NCBI RefSeq assembly: GCF_938036805.1
Contig: NZ_CALHWC010000148.1
Location: forward strand, 1 to 9,512
DNA from: an uncultured Streptococcus sp.
GTDB lineage: Bacteria > Bacillota > Bacilli > Lactobacillales > Streptococcaceae
Direction: 5' to 3'
DNA: 9,512 nucleotides
Shown: one piece after another, positions 1 to 6,228 of the stretch
Layout: every line of letters begins with the position of its first letter
Position numbering within the stretch: the stretch's first letter is position 1
Program-made: the position numbers and the translations under genes
The notes under the pieces: model-generated
Told to the model about the DNA's origin: nothing
Seen by the model: the letters and a program-made list of their open reading frames with translations, nothing else
Database searches by the model: none

Positions 1-491
1 TGATCAATATCATAATCCTTCAGATAGTCCAATATCTCCTCTTTTGACACTAGACTCTTACGTGGAGGCTCCTCACCTCCAATAGAGCGATAAATTTCAT
101 CTGCTGTCCTGACATAGCCCCTTTTTTTAGACTGATTAATAAAAGCTTGAACAGTAAAATTCGAAACTTTGGAGAAAGCAATGGAAACATTTTGTTTAAC
201 GAAACCGTTCTCATATACATAGTCAATGTTGAGATAAGTATCTCCTGATAACTTTTTACTATACATAACAGCAAGCAAGCCATCGGAATTGATATATAGC
301 TGCAAATCTTCATCATCTGCCAACCTAGGTTTGGCACGGCGATAGTTTATCCAGGCCGGCTCACCTACATATGGCGTATTACTTCTTATAATCTTACTCA
401 TATCTGGCAAACCCAGAATATTTTTATAATGAACACTCGCATAATAGATTTCATCATTATCATATAGAGAATAGTGATTTTTACTTTCTCT
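1..491 (-). pseudogene. 5'-truncated gene, TipC-like immunity protein remnant (C-terminus beyond window edge)
   Basis: A reading frame of 163 codons runs without a stop from 491 to the left edge, just after an in-frame TAA at 492-494. It has protein-like composition: SLYDNDEIYYAS, then GLPDMS, PAWINYRR, DLQLYINSDGLLAVMYS, YLNIDYVYENG and a charged end KEEILDYLKDYDID. The first ATG is at 399-401, inside the conserved-looking part, so a proper start and any signal peptide are missing. The E-I-Y-Y-A-S opening followed by G-L-P-x-M, alternating hydrophobic strands and a charged terminal helix resemble the mature part of TipC family proteins. Those are extracellular immunity proteins against the T7SS lipid II phosphatase TelC; I match this from memory and hold it loosely. 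The reading frame is preceded, one frame off, by a DUF4176-like start. The likely history is a deletion that removed the 5' end. It is probably not translated, unless reinitiation occurs at 401. Confidence 0.5.
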
Positions 492-535
492 TTATTAAGC
501 TGGACAACATTACCTATTGGTAGTAACTTAAGTAT
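398..535 (-). pseudogene. DUF4176-like gene stub with ATA in place of the start codon
   Basis: In the +1 frame relative to the end of the 184-codon gene, translation reads ILKLLPIGNVVQLNKEKVK and then drifts into low-quality sequence, ending at TGA 398-400. LLPIG-x-V-V-x-L is how DUF4176 proteins begin; these small proteins are common in streptococcal and staphylococcal T7SS effector loci. The codon where ATG is expected is ATA (533-535). It sits 7 nt after a strong Shine-Dalgarno sequence (GAGGAG, 543-548) and overlaps the stop codon of the upstream gene, as in translational coupling. The family-like sequence ends near 480, where the TipC-like frame takes over, so only about 18 codons remain. 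I infer that a start-codon mutation and a deletion both hit this gene. An ATA start cannot be ruled out but would yield only a 45-residue nonsense-tailed peptide. Confidence 0.5.
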
Positions 536-1082
536 TAGATATCTCCTCGGATAATTTCTTTAACATCAAAAATCTTTTGATTGGTCGAACCTTAAATGTT
601 AAAAAATAGGAAACTGGGAAAAAAAGACTAAATAGGATATAGTTATACAAGTTTGCTTCTTGAAGATAGGTCAATAAAAATTGAAATGTCATTACAGAGA
701 AAACAATACCTGTCAATGAGAGGAACAACAAGTTATTCTTGCACTTCTTAATAAAGTCAGACCAACCAAAATAATTACTAGGATTAAAACTTATCAATTC
801 TTGATCATGTTTGAGTTTCAGAGCCCATTCTACTAAAAGAACAATGGTGAATATCATGCTTATAAGCAAACCATATTTTACAAAAGAATTTGAGAAAGTA
901 AGAAAGCCGATGGAAGATAGTAAGTTGGTTAGCACCAGTCCAGAAGCTAACACTGCCCATTTAATGTCCCATACCTTATCTGGTTTATAAGAGTAAGAAT
1001 AGAGTTTCCCTGATTCAAAATGATAGAAAATATCTTGTTCTTGAAAATTTCCAAGAAATAACAAACTTTTAAATGTAATCAC
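528..1082 (-). CDS. Four-pass membrane protein, candidate T7SS-toxin immunity protein (unassigned family)
   Basis: The protein has 184 residues. An N-terminal soluble stretch (about 1-38, SLLFLGNFQEQDIFYHFESG) precedes hydrophobic segments at about 40-62, 69-88, 117-136 and 145-163, with a charged middle loop at 89-116 and a short basic/acidic tail (RPIKRFLMLKKLSEE). The start is GTG at 1080-1082, supported by GGGAG at 1089-1093 with a spacer of about 8 nt. The same order of parts occurs in the 225-residue protein two genes upstream, down to the tail (RPIKRFLMLKKL against NPIRWLLAVRKF), so the two look like distant paralogues. I cannot name a family. Small multi-pass proteins in tandem beside DUF443 and DUF4176-like sequence fit membrane immunity proteins against membrane-acting T7SS toxins, but this rests on context only. 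The gene is third in a minus-strand run, 87 nt after the 221-codon gene, and its end overlaps the DUF4176-like stub. Confidence 0.7.
   Translation of the reverse strand: MITFKSLLFLGNFQEQDIFYHFESGKLYSYSYKPDKVWDIKWAVLASGLVLTNLLSSIGFLTFSNSFVKYGLLISMIFTIVLLVEWALKLKHDQELISFNPSNYFGWSDFIKKCKNNLLFLSLTGIVFSVMTFQFLLTYLQEANLYNYILFSLFFPVSYFLTFKVRPIKRFLMLKKLSEEISNT
543..548 (-). promoter_or_regulatory. Shine-Dalgarno sequence of the lost DUF4176-like gene
   Basis: The minus strand reads GAGGAG here, followed by a 7-nt spacer and then ATA, the first codon of the LKLLPIG frame. It lies inside the last codons of the 184-codon gene, an arrangement typical of coupled operon genes. The site marks where the stub once started. 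Confidence 0.5.
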
Positions 1083-1169
1083 TTTGGTCTCCCGTATTAT
1101 GGAATATTTTACTTATTCAGAATTTTATTTTTACTAGCACTGCAGCTAACAACTAGAAAGCAAATACCT

Positions 1170-1835
1170 TTATTTTATGGCACTATCTTTCTCATCTCTT
1201 TCTATTGTATACTGACAATTCTCACTATAGCTTAGATCACCAGCTAAAAGTGTACACATCAGTAATATAAGACCATGAAACATCAGAAAGACTAAAGTCC
1301 CCCAATTTAAAATGAAAAAGCTAAACAAAAAGATTAGGAAGTTAAGAATCAGAACGCCCTTAAACTGCTTTTTCATCCAAGGAGCTAATTTAGCTAATTT
1401 TATTTTCCCTTGTTCTTTTTTATAAAGACTAAAATTAAATTTCTTTGCTAAAGACCGAGATGATAAAAAATGGATTAGATTTGCAAGTACGACTGCTAGT
1501 ATAAAAGCAAGAAGCCAATAAAGCCATCTTTCAGTGAACGAGAAGCGATGCGAATTAAGGTAAGCATATAAGCTTTCACTAGTTCGAATCCGCCCTGCCC
1601 AGACCGAAACAGCTAAAAATACTGGTGCTGGAATTAGAAGGGTCTCCAACCAATGTTTTTTACGCATTCGGATTTCCAAAAACTGCGACTCTGTCAATCG
1701 GTAAAGCGTTCGATTGCTAAACCAATTCAGATAAGGAAAAAAATAACCCCACAATGTCGGTAACTTATCCAATAGAAAGTATTCCTTACCATCCTCTAAT
1801 AATATATAACGAAAATTTACATGATGTGCTTGCAT
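1170..1835 (-). CDS. DUF443-like polytopic membrane protein (TsaI-type immunity candidate)
   Basis: The N-terminal motif, about 8-54, reads FRYILLEDGKEYFLLDK then LWGYFFPYLNWF and LYRLTESQFLEI. This is the hallmark of DUF443, the tandem five-transmembrane family of Gram-positives (a short strand-rich lead, then [FL]FP-x-x-W[FL]). Hydrophobic segments lie at about 65-80, 104-126, 160-177 and 179-198, with a basic loop between the second and third. In Staphylococcus aureus, DUF443 proteins such as TsaI are encoded in multiple copies and protect against the membrane-depolarising T7SS toxin TspA. I infer a similar role here, although no toxin gene is in view. I chose the ATG at 1833-1835 (221 aa) because AAAGAGG stands 5 nt upstream. 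The ATG at 1854-1856 (228 aa) has a weaker site and would add MHHKEVF. The gene lies 63 nt after the 225-codon gene, with no clear terminator or promoter between them. The family match is from memory. Confidence 0.75.
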   Translation of the reverse strand: MQAHHVNFRYILLEDGKEYFLLDKLPTLWGYFFPYLNWFSNRTLYRLTESQFLEIRMRKKHWLETLLIPAPVFLAVSVWAGRIRTSESLYAYLNSHRFSFTERWLYWLLAFILAVVLANLIHFLSSRSLAKKFNFSLYKKEQGKIKLAKLAPWMKKQFKGVLILNFLIFLFSFFILNWGTLVFLMFHGLILLMCTLLAGDLSYSENCQYTIERDEKDSAIK

Positions 1836-1898
1836 AAAAACCTCTTTGTGGTGCATTTCAATATCATTCTCATTTGTATTCTTAAAAAAGAACTCGTG

Positions 1899-2576
1899 TT
1901 AATTAACTTTTATCTCCTCAGCTTCTTCTTTAAATACTACTTGCCCTCGCTCGAATTTTCTCACTGCTAAGAGCCAGCGAATGGGATTGTTTTGGAATAG
2001 AGAAATCACAACCGCAGCTGGAAGCACCCCTGCCAATGGTGAAAATAATAATGAAAGATCGAACCAATCATGGTCATAATAAGGAATAAGCATTCCTGGT
2101 ATTCCAAACATACCTACAATCCCCACACAAAATAGAAGAATCAATATAATAAACAAGAAAAAGAAGATCTTACCAAATGTGGCCTTCTTATCGGAAAAAC
2201 CTTCCCAAATTAAACTTCCATTCACCGCATCTTTAAACTGTTCCTCGCTTGCTAAAACTGTGGATCGAACATTTTTATACAAGGCCTTTTCCAACATATA
2301 AGTACTGCCAACAAAAACTAAAAATATAGCTAATAAAATGATTGGAATCATCCTCTCGTTTAATCGAAATGGACTAGTGAAAGAAAAAATCACAACTCCA
2401 GTACCTCCACCAAATAATGCAAAAAGCAAAATCAAAGGAATAATGGCTCTATTAGATCTTCTTGCCCCTTCTGTATTTAAGAGGGCACTTTTGTTCGCCA
2501 CTAAGGCTTCTTTTGTCCTCGTATTATAGTAGACGGCTTCATTACCGCTCTGTCCAATAAAAATTATTTCTCTCAT
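1899..2576 (-). CDS. Four-pass membrane protein, candidate immunity protein, paralogue-like to the 184-aa gene
   Basis: The protein has 225 residues and no named family that I recognise. It starts with a soluble lead (IIFIGQSGNEAVYYNTRTKE, 4-23), has hydrophobic segments at about 44-66, 76-93, 136-157 and 174-194, a charged loop at 95-133 containing LIWEGFSDKK, and an acidic tail rich in Glu and Lys. The first membrane segment holds a short glycine run (FGGGTG). Lead, loop and tail positions match the 184-residue protein downstream. The start is ATG at 2574-2576 after an AAGAAGAG-type purine stretch. It lies 57 nt after the DUF1275 gene on the same strand with no terminator-like hairpin, so read-through from udk and the DUF1275 gene is possible. 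Base composition is more AT-rich than in udk or the genes to the right. Its place in a tandem set with a DUF443-like gene suggests immunity to a membrane-active toxin; this is inference. Confidence 0.7.
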   Translation of the reverse strand: MREIIFIGQSGNEAVYYNTRTKEALVANKSALLNTEGARRSNRAIIPLILLFALFGGGTGVVIFSFTSPFRLNERMIPIILLAIFLVFVGSTYMLEKALYKNVRSTVLASEEQFKDAVNGSLIWEGFSDKKATFGKIFFFLFIILILLFCVGIVGMFGIPGMLIPYYDHDWFDLSLLFSPLAGVLPAAVVISLFQNNPIRWLLAVRKFERGQVVFKEEAEEIKVN

Positions 2577-2633
2577 TTCTCTTCTTTTAATAATTTACTA
2601 ATCAGGCTTCTTCATCCCTTAGCCATTCCACCT

Positions 2634-3305
2634 TTATCTTCGTACATACTGAACCAAGCGGAACATCATGAAGGCAAATAGAATTCCTGCAACGATCCAA
2701 ATGGTTCGTAAGGCGTAAAATTGGAGCAGATAGGTCGAAATAATGGCTCCGATGACAAAGCTTCCTAACAAAGCAACAAAGAAAATGCCCTCTTTCAAGT
2801 ATGGTTTTTCCTGTGTTCGCACAAAATTTCCAAAAGCCACCATCGTTTTCTTGATATTTCCTGTCATAAAGGAATTATTGTAGACTATACCATCCACTTC
2901 GCCAAAAGCTGTGGCAACGACCCCCATACAGAAAGCAATCGGAGGAACAATCAGCATATTAGGCACGGTACTTGGCATAAAACCTACCAGAGTACAGATG
3001 AGAACCATTGGTGAAATGCTACTTACCCGCCATATTGATTGTTCAAAAAAGGGGCGGAAAACAGTTATCAGGAAGATACCCAGCATAAAAGCCAGCATGG
3101 TAGCCAGTTTCACTTCAATTTCTCCAGTTTTATGGTGAATCATCTCAACGGACAAAAAAACAACATTCCCTGTCTGTCCAGCGACCAAGGTGCCTCCACG
3201 CTTCATGAAAGTGTAGGCATCTACGAATCCTGCGCAAAAGGTCAGCAGGCAAGCAAAAAACTTCGATCGGGAGTGAAATTCCCTTTTGACTAACTTTTTC
3301 ATCAT
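2634..3305 (-). CDS. YoaK/DUF1275 family membrane protein
   Basis: Family signatures are clear: CAGFVDAYTF (24-33), AGQTGNVVFLS (42-52) and MGVVATAFGEVDG leading to NNSFMTGNIKKT (127-154), in a hydrophobic protein with about six membrane segments. The family is widespread, and its biochemical role is not established. The start is uncertain. Tandem ATGs at 3303-3305 and 3300-3302 (223 or 222 aa, the usual family length) begin MMKKLVKREF, but no good Shine-Dalgarno sequence precedes them. The frame is open further upstream to a TTG at 3375-3377 inside the end of udk, giving 247 aa with an atypical lead (MKRFWRKLEKDRKEVW). I prefer the ATG pair because the family motif normally begins about 20 residues in. 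The gene follows udk by 37 nt and is probably cotranscribed with it. Confidence 0.85.
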   Translation of the reverse strand: MMKKLVKREFHSRSKFFACLLTFCAGFVDAYTFMKRGGTLVAGQTGNVVFLSVEMIHHKTGEIEVKLATMLAFMLGIFLITVFRPFFEQSIWRVSSISPMVLICTLVGFMPSTVPNMLIVPPIAFCMGVVATAFGEVDGIVYNNSFMTGNIKKTMVAFGNFVRTQEKPYLKEGIFFVALLGSFVIGAIISTYLLQFYALRTIWIVAGILFAFMMFRLVQYVRR

Positions 3306-3342
3306 TGACCCAAAAAGTCCAGTGTAACACCAGACTTCCTTT

Positions 3343-3978
3343 CTATCCTTCTCTAGCTTCCTCCAAAATCTTTTCAATCTTGGTGGTAATCAAATCAATC
3401 GCAACTTTATTAGAAGCGCCCTCTGGAATGATGACATCCGCATAGCGCTTGGTTGGCTCAATAAATTGATGGTACATAGGCTTTACGACACCCAGATACT
3501 GCTCAATGACACTATCCAAACTGCGTCCACGTTCTTCCATATCCCGCTTAATCCGACGAATAATACGCACATCATCATCAGTATCGACGAAAATCTTGAT
3601 GTCCATCAAATCACGGAGGCGTTGGTCTTCCAAGACCAAAATCCCCTCTACAATGAAGACATCCTGCGGTTCTTGACGATAGGTTTTATTACTGCGCGTG
3701 TGCTCCGTATAGTCATAGGTTGGGATGTCCACTGGACGGCCAGCCAAAAGCTCCTTGATCTGCTCAATCATGAGATCTGTATCAAAAGCAAAAGGATGGT
3801 CATAGTTGGTTTTGACCCGCTCCTCAAAGGTCAAATGCGACTGATCCTTGTAGTAAGAATCATGCTCAATCATAGAAATCTTTTCATTTGGAAAATTATC
3901 TAAAATCGCCCGAGATACACTGGTTTTTCCCCCACCAGAGCCACCTGTAACACCGATAATAATAGGTCTGTTTTGCAT
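3343..3978 (-). CDS. udk: Uridine kinase
   Basis: Udk phosphorylates uridine and cytidine to UMP and CMP in pyrimidine salvage, in the cytoplasm. The 211-residue product has the P-loop GGSGGGKT (12-19), the IEHDSYY region, a central THPFAFD-like NYDHPFAFDTD segment, PTYDYTEHTRS, the VEGILVLED strand and the basic RRIKRDMEERGRS lid. The length is normal for the family. I chose the ATG at 3976-3978 because GGAGA lies 5-6 nt upstream and the protein then begins MQNRPIIIGVTGG, close to the pneumococcal form as I remember it. An ATG at 3988-3990 would add four residues (MEKT) and has a poorer site. Upstream it is divergent from the Gfo/Idh gene; downstream it leads into the DUF1275 gene. The nucleotide composition matches core genes rather than the block to the left. 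Confidence 0.97.
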   Translation of the reverse strand: MQNRPIIIGVTGGSGGGKTSVSRAILDNFPNEKISMIEHDSYYKDQSHLTFEERVKTNYDHPFAFDTDLMIEQIKELLAGRPVDIPTYDYTEHTRSNKTYRQEPQDVFIVEGILVLEDQRLRDLMDIKIFVDTDDDVRIIRRIKRDMEERGRSLDSVIEQYLGVVKPMYHQFIEPTKRYADVIIPEGASNKVAIDLITTKIEKILEEAREG

Positions 3979-4007
3979 TGTTTTCTCCATTACTTGTTAT
4001 CCTATCT

Positions 4008-4036
4008 ATTTTACCGCAATTCATGATATAATGAAA
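4008..4036 (-). promoter_or_regulatory. Possible udk promoter
   Basis: The minus strand shows TAAAAT (4008-4013) as a -10 candidate, 17 nt after TTTCAT (4031-4036), a poor -35. It overlaps the divergent plus-strand promoter at 4024-4032. The call rests on spacing and one good hexamer only. Confidence 0.3.
4024..4032 (+). promoter_or_regulatory. Extended -10 promoter for the oxidoreductase-helicase pair
   Basis: TGATATAAT is a perfect -10 hexamer (TATAAT, 4027-4032) with the TG extension. No good -35 is seen 16-18 nt upstream, as is common for extended -10 promoters. Start of transcription would be near 4039, giving a leader of roughly 45 nt that contains the ribosome site AAAGGAG at 4071-4077. 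Confidence 0.7.
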
Positions 4037-4082
4037 GGGTGAATCAAGAAAAATTCAGGAAAATCATTTTAAAGGAGAAAGT

Positions 4083-5063
4083 ATGTTACGACTAGGTATC
4101 ATCGGTACGGGAACTATTTCCCACGAGTTTATTAAAGCAGCCCGACTAAGCGGTGAGTATGAGTTTACAGCTGTTTACTCGCGAACTTTGAGTGCCGCGG
4201 AGCGTTTTGCGCAAGATTATAAAAACGTCGAACTCTACACCGATATGATTGAATTCTTATCTGCCGACCTAGATGTGGTTTATATCGCCAGTCCCAATAG
4301 CCTCCATTTCAACCATGCCAAGGTAGCCATTTTGGCTCGAAAACATGTCATTGTTGAAAAGCCGGCTGTATCAAGGCCTGAAGAATGGCAAGAATTGGTC
4401 AAGCTGGCAGCTGAGCATCAGGTTTATATCTTTGAGGCAGCTAGAAACTACCACGAAGCAGCTTTTGCAGTCATTCAGGACTTCCTAAAAGACAAGAAAA
4501 TCTGGGGAGCCAATTTCACTTATGCCAAATACTCCTCCAAGATGGGAGCCCTGCTGACTGGACAAGAGCCTAATGTTTTTTCTGCCAAATTCTCAGGCGG
4601 TGCTCTGATGGATCTGGGTGTCTACACGCTTTATGCAGCTGTCCGACTCTTTGGTGCTCCACAAAACACCTGCTATACAGCTCAACAACTGCCAAATAGC
4701 GTTGACCTTAACGGTTCTGGCAGTCTGATTTATCCTGATTTTCAGGTTCGTATCCAAGCTGGGAAAAATATTCATAGCCAGCTGCCAGCTGAAATCTATA
4801 CGGACCAAGGCACTCTGACCTTAGACGGTATCGAGTTCATCCGCTCTGCTATTTTCCAAAAGCTCAATGGAGAGACGGAAAGTCTAGCTATCCACCAAGC
4901 AGAGCATCAAATGCTGGAAGAGGCTCAGGCTTTTGCTCGTGTACTTAAAGGCGACCGGAAAGAGCTTTATAGCGACTACCTGCAGGCTGCTACTGCTGTG
5001 CATGAGTGTCTGTTTGCTATGAGAAAAGATGCTGGCATTAGATTTGAGGTTGACCATGATTAA
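4083..5063 (+). CDS. Gfo/Idh/MocA family NAD(P)-dependent oxidoreductase
   Basis: The 326-residue protein has the standard two-domain plan. An N-terminal Rossmann fold carries the dinucleotide motif GIIGTGTIS (5-13), the SP-N strand end (70-72) and the EKP signature (92-94), whose Lys is the usual catalytic/cofactor residue. It is followed by the alpha/beta substrate domain with GGALMDLGVY (172-181). In that last motif the position often held by His is Tyr, which occurs in several dehydrogenase-type subfamilies. The substrate, likely a sugar, inositol or a related cyclic polyol, cannot be read from the sequence. The start ATG is supported by AAAGGAG with a 5-nt spacer. The 3' end overlaps the helicase gene by 8 nt, so the two are probably translated in a coupled way, though no functional link is obvious. 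It is cytoplasmic. Confidence 0.93.
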   Translation: MLRLGIIGTGTISHEFIKAARLSGEYEFTAVYSRTLSAAERFAQDYKNVELYTDMIEFLSADLDVVYIASPNSLHFNHAKVAILARKHVIVEKPAVSRPEEWQELVKLAAEHQVYIFEAARNYHEAAFAVIQDFLKDKKIWGANFTYAKYSSKMGALLTGQEPNVFSAKFSGGALMDLGVYTLYAAVRLFGAPQNTCYTAQQLPNSVDLNGSGSLIYPDFQVRIQAGKNIHSQLPAEIYTDQGTLTLDGIEFIRSAIFQKLNGETESLAIHQAEHQMLEEAQAFARVLKGDRKELYSDYLQAATAVHECLFAMRKDAGIRFEVDHD

Positions 5064-6144
5064 AGAAACATTTCCAACAGTCTGGCAGGAACAGCTAAAT
5101 CAGCTCGGTTTTGCTAAACTGACTGCCATCCAAGAAAAAATATTCCAGCCCATTTTCCAGGGAGAAACGGTGCTAGGCATCAGTCCGACCGGTACGGGCA
5201 AGACATTGGCCTATCTCTTTCCTATTTTATTGAGATTGAAGCCTAAAAAAGCGCAGCGGCTTTTAATTTTAGCTCCAAATACAGAGCTGGCGGGACAGAT
5301 TTTTGATGTTTGTAAGTCTTGGGCGGAGCCCTTAGGCTTGAGCAGTCAACTCCTCCTCTCTGGTAATAGCCAGAAAAGGCAGATTGAGCGACTCAAGAAA
5401 GGTCCTGAGATACTGATTGGCACACCGGGTCGGATTTTTGAGCTCATCAAGCTCAAGAAAATCAAGATGATGAATGTTGATACTATTATCCTAGATGAAT
5501 TTGATCAACTTCTCAGTGATTCCCAGTATGCGTTTGTTGATAAGATTCTGCATTATGCACCGCGTGACCACCAGCTGATTTACATGAGTGCTACTGCTAA
5601 GTTCGACCAAGATAAGATTGCCGAAAATACTCTGCGCATCAGCATTGACGACCAGACTTTAGACAATATCCAGCACTTCTATATCCAGGTGGAAAAGCGT
5701 GACAAGGTCGAACTCTTGCGCAAACTATCCAATGTAGAAGAATTTCGTGGTCTAGTCTTTTTCAACAGCTTGTCAGATTTGGGCAGCGCCGAAGAAAAGC
5801 TTCAGTACCGAGGAGCTAGTGCGGTCTCTCTAGCCAGCGATGTTAATGTAAAATTCCGCAAGGTCATTCTTGAGAAATTTAAAGATTACGATATCACACT
5901 CTTGCTGGCGACTGACATAGTTGCGCGTGGCATTGATATTGATTCTCTAGAGTGCGTAGTCAACTACGAAGTGCCGCGCGATCTGGAAACCTACACTCAT
6001 CGTTCTGGCCGAACAGGTCGCATGGGTAAGGAAGGCTATGTCATCACCTTCATCAGCCACCCAGAAGAACTAAAAACTCTCAAAAAATATGCCTCTGTCC
6101 GCGAAATCATCTTGAAAAAACAAGAACTGTATGTGTGTCCTTAA
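5056..6144 (+). CDS. DEAD-box-type ATP-dependent RNA helicase (minimal core, YfmL-like)
   Basis: All core helicase motifs are present in 362 residues: a Q-motif-like GF-x-x-LTAIQ (18-26), motif I SPTGTGKT (43-50), Ia APNTELAGQ (73-81), Ib TPGR (123-126), II DEFD (147-150), III SAT (178-180), V ATDIVARGIDI (285-295) and VI HRSGRTGRMG (315-324). Two motifs deviate: the DEAD box is DEFD, and PTRELA is PNTELA. There is no C-terminal extension, so RNA specificity would lie in the core; the B. subtilis protein YfmL, tied to 50S ribosome assembly, is of similar size. The start ATG at 5056 is preceded by GAGGT with a 5-nt spacer and lies inside the end of the oxidoreductase gene. An earlier start at 5029 would add nine residues but lacks support. 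It ends before a strong terminator. Residues for ATP binding and hydrolysis look intact. Confidence 0.93.
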   Translation: MIKETFPTVWQEQLNQLGFAKLTAIQEKIFQPIFQGETVLGISPTGTGKTLAYLFPILLRLKPKKAQRLLILAPNTELAGQIFDVCKSWAEPLGLSSQLLLSGNSQKRQIERLKKGPEILIGTPGRIFELIKLKKIKMMNVDTIILDEFDQLLSDSQYAFVDKILHYAPRDHQLIYMSATAKFDQDKIAENTLRISIDDQTLDNIQHFYIQVEKRDKVELLRKLSNVEEFRGLVFFNSLSDLGSAEEKLQYRGASAVSLASDVNVKFRKVILEKFKDYDITLLLATDIVARGIDIDSLECVVNYEVPRDLETYTHRSGRTGRMGKEGYVITFISHPEELKTLKKYASVREIILKKQELYVCP

Positions 6145-6190
6145 GCGAGAATTACGGTAATCAATATTCTTATGTGATGATGGCAAAGCA

Positions 6191-6228
6191 AAAAGCATTG
6201 GAAATTTAATATTTCCAATGCTTTTTTT
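6191..6228. terminator. Bidirectional intrinsic terminator between helicase and deacetylase genes
   Basis: GCATTGGAAAT (6195-6205) and ATTTCCAATGC (6211-6221) form a perfect 11-bp stem around the 5-nt loop TTAAT. It is flanked by AAAA on the left and seven T on the right, so the stem can extend to 15 bp. It serves the plus-strand helicase transcript (T7 tract 6222-6228) and, read on the other strand, the deacetylase transcript (TTTTTGCTTTG). The right T-tract runs into the deacetylase stop codon at 6227-6229. Confidence 0.9.

Noticed and set aside
50..337. Minus-strand reading frame of 95 codons starting MPNLGWQ
   Set aside because: It lies in a different frame over the longer open TipC-like frame, has poor protein character and no ribosome site; it is a shadow.
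1083..1169. Promoter for the 184-codon gene (TTGTTA with TAAAAT)
   Set aside because: The spacer is about 19 nt and the region is AT-rich, so such hexamers are expected by chance.
1857..1898. Inverted repeat TTCTT-TTTT-AAGAA between the 225 and 221-codon genes as a terminator
   Set aside because: The stem is only 5 bp of mostly A-T pairs with the T-run in the loop, so it is too weak to call.
3145..3330. Minus-strand frame beginning at GTG 3328-3330 close after AAGGAAG
   Set aside because: The spacer is only about 4 nt, and the frame overlaps the clear DUF1275 reading frame without family-like sequence.
3466..3903. Plus-strand frame of 145 codons opposite udk
   Set aside because: It is antisense to a complete, strongly conserved kinase gene and shows no recognisable domain or ribosome site.
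6180..6209. Nine-codon ATG frame (MAKQKALEI) just after the helicase
   Set aside because: It runs into the terminator stem and has no convincing ribosome site; likely chance.
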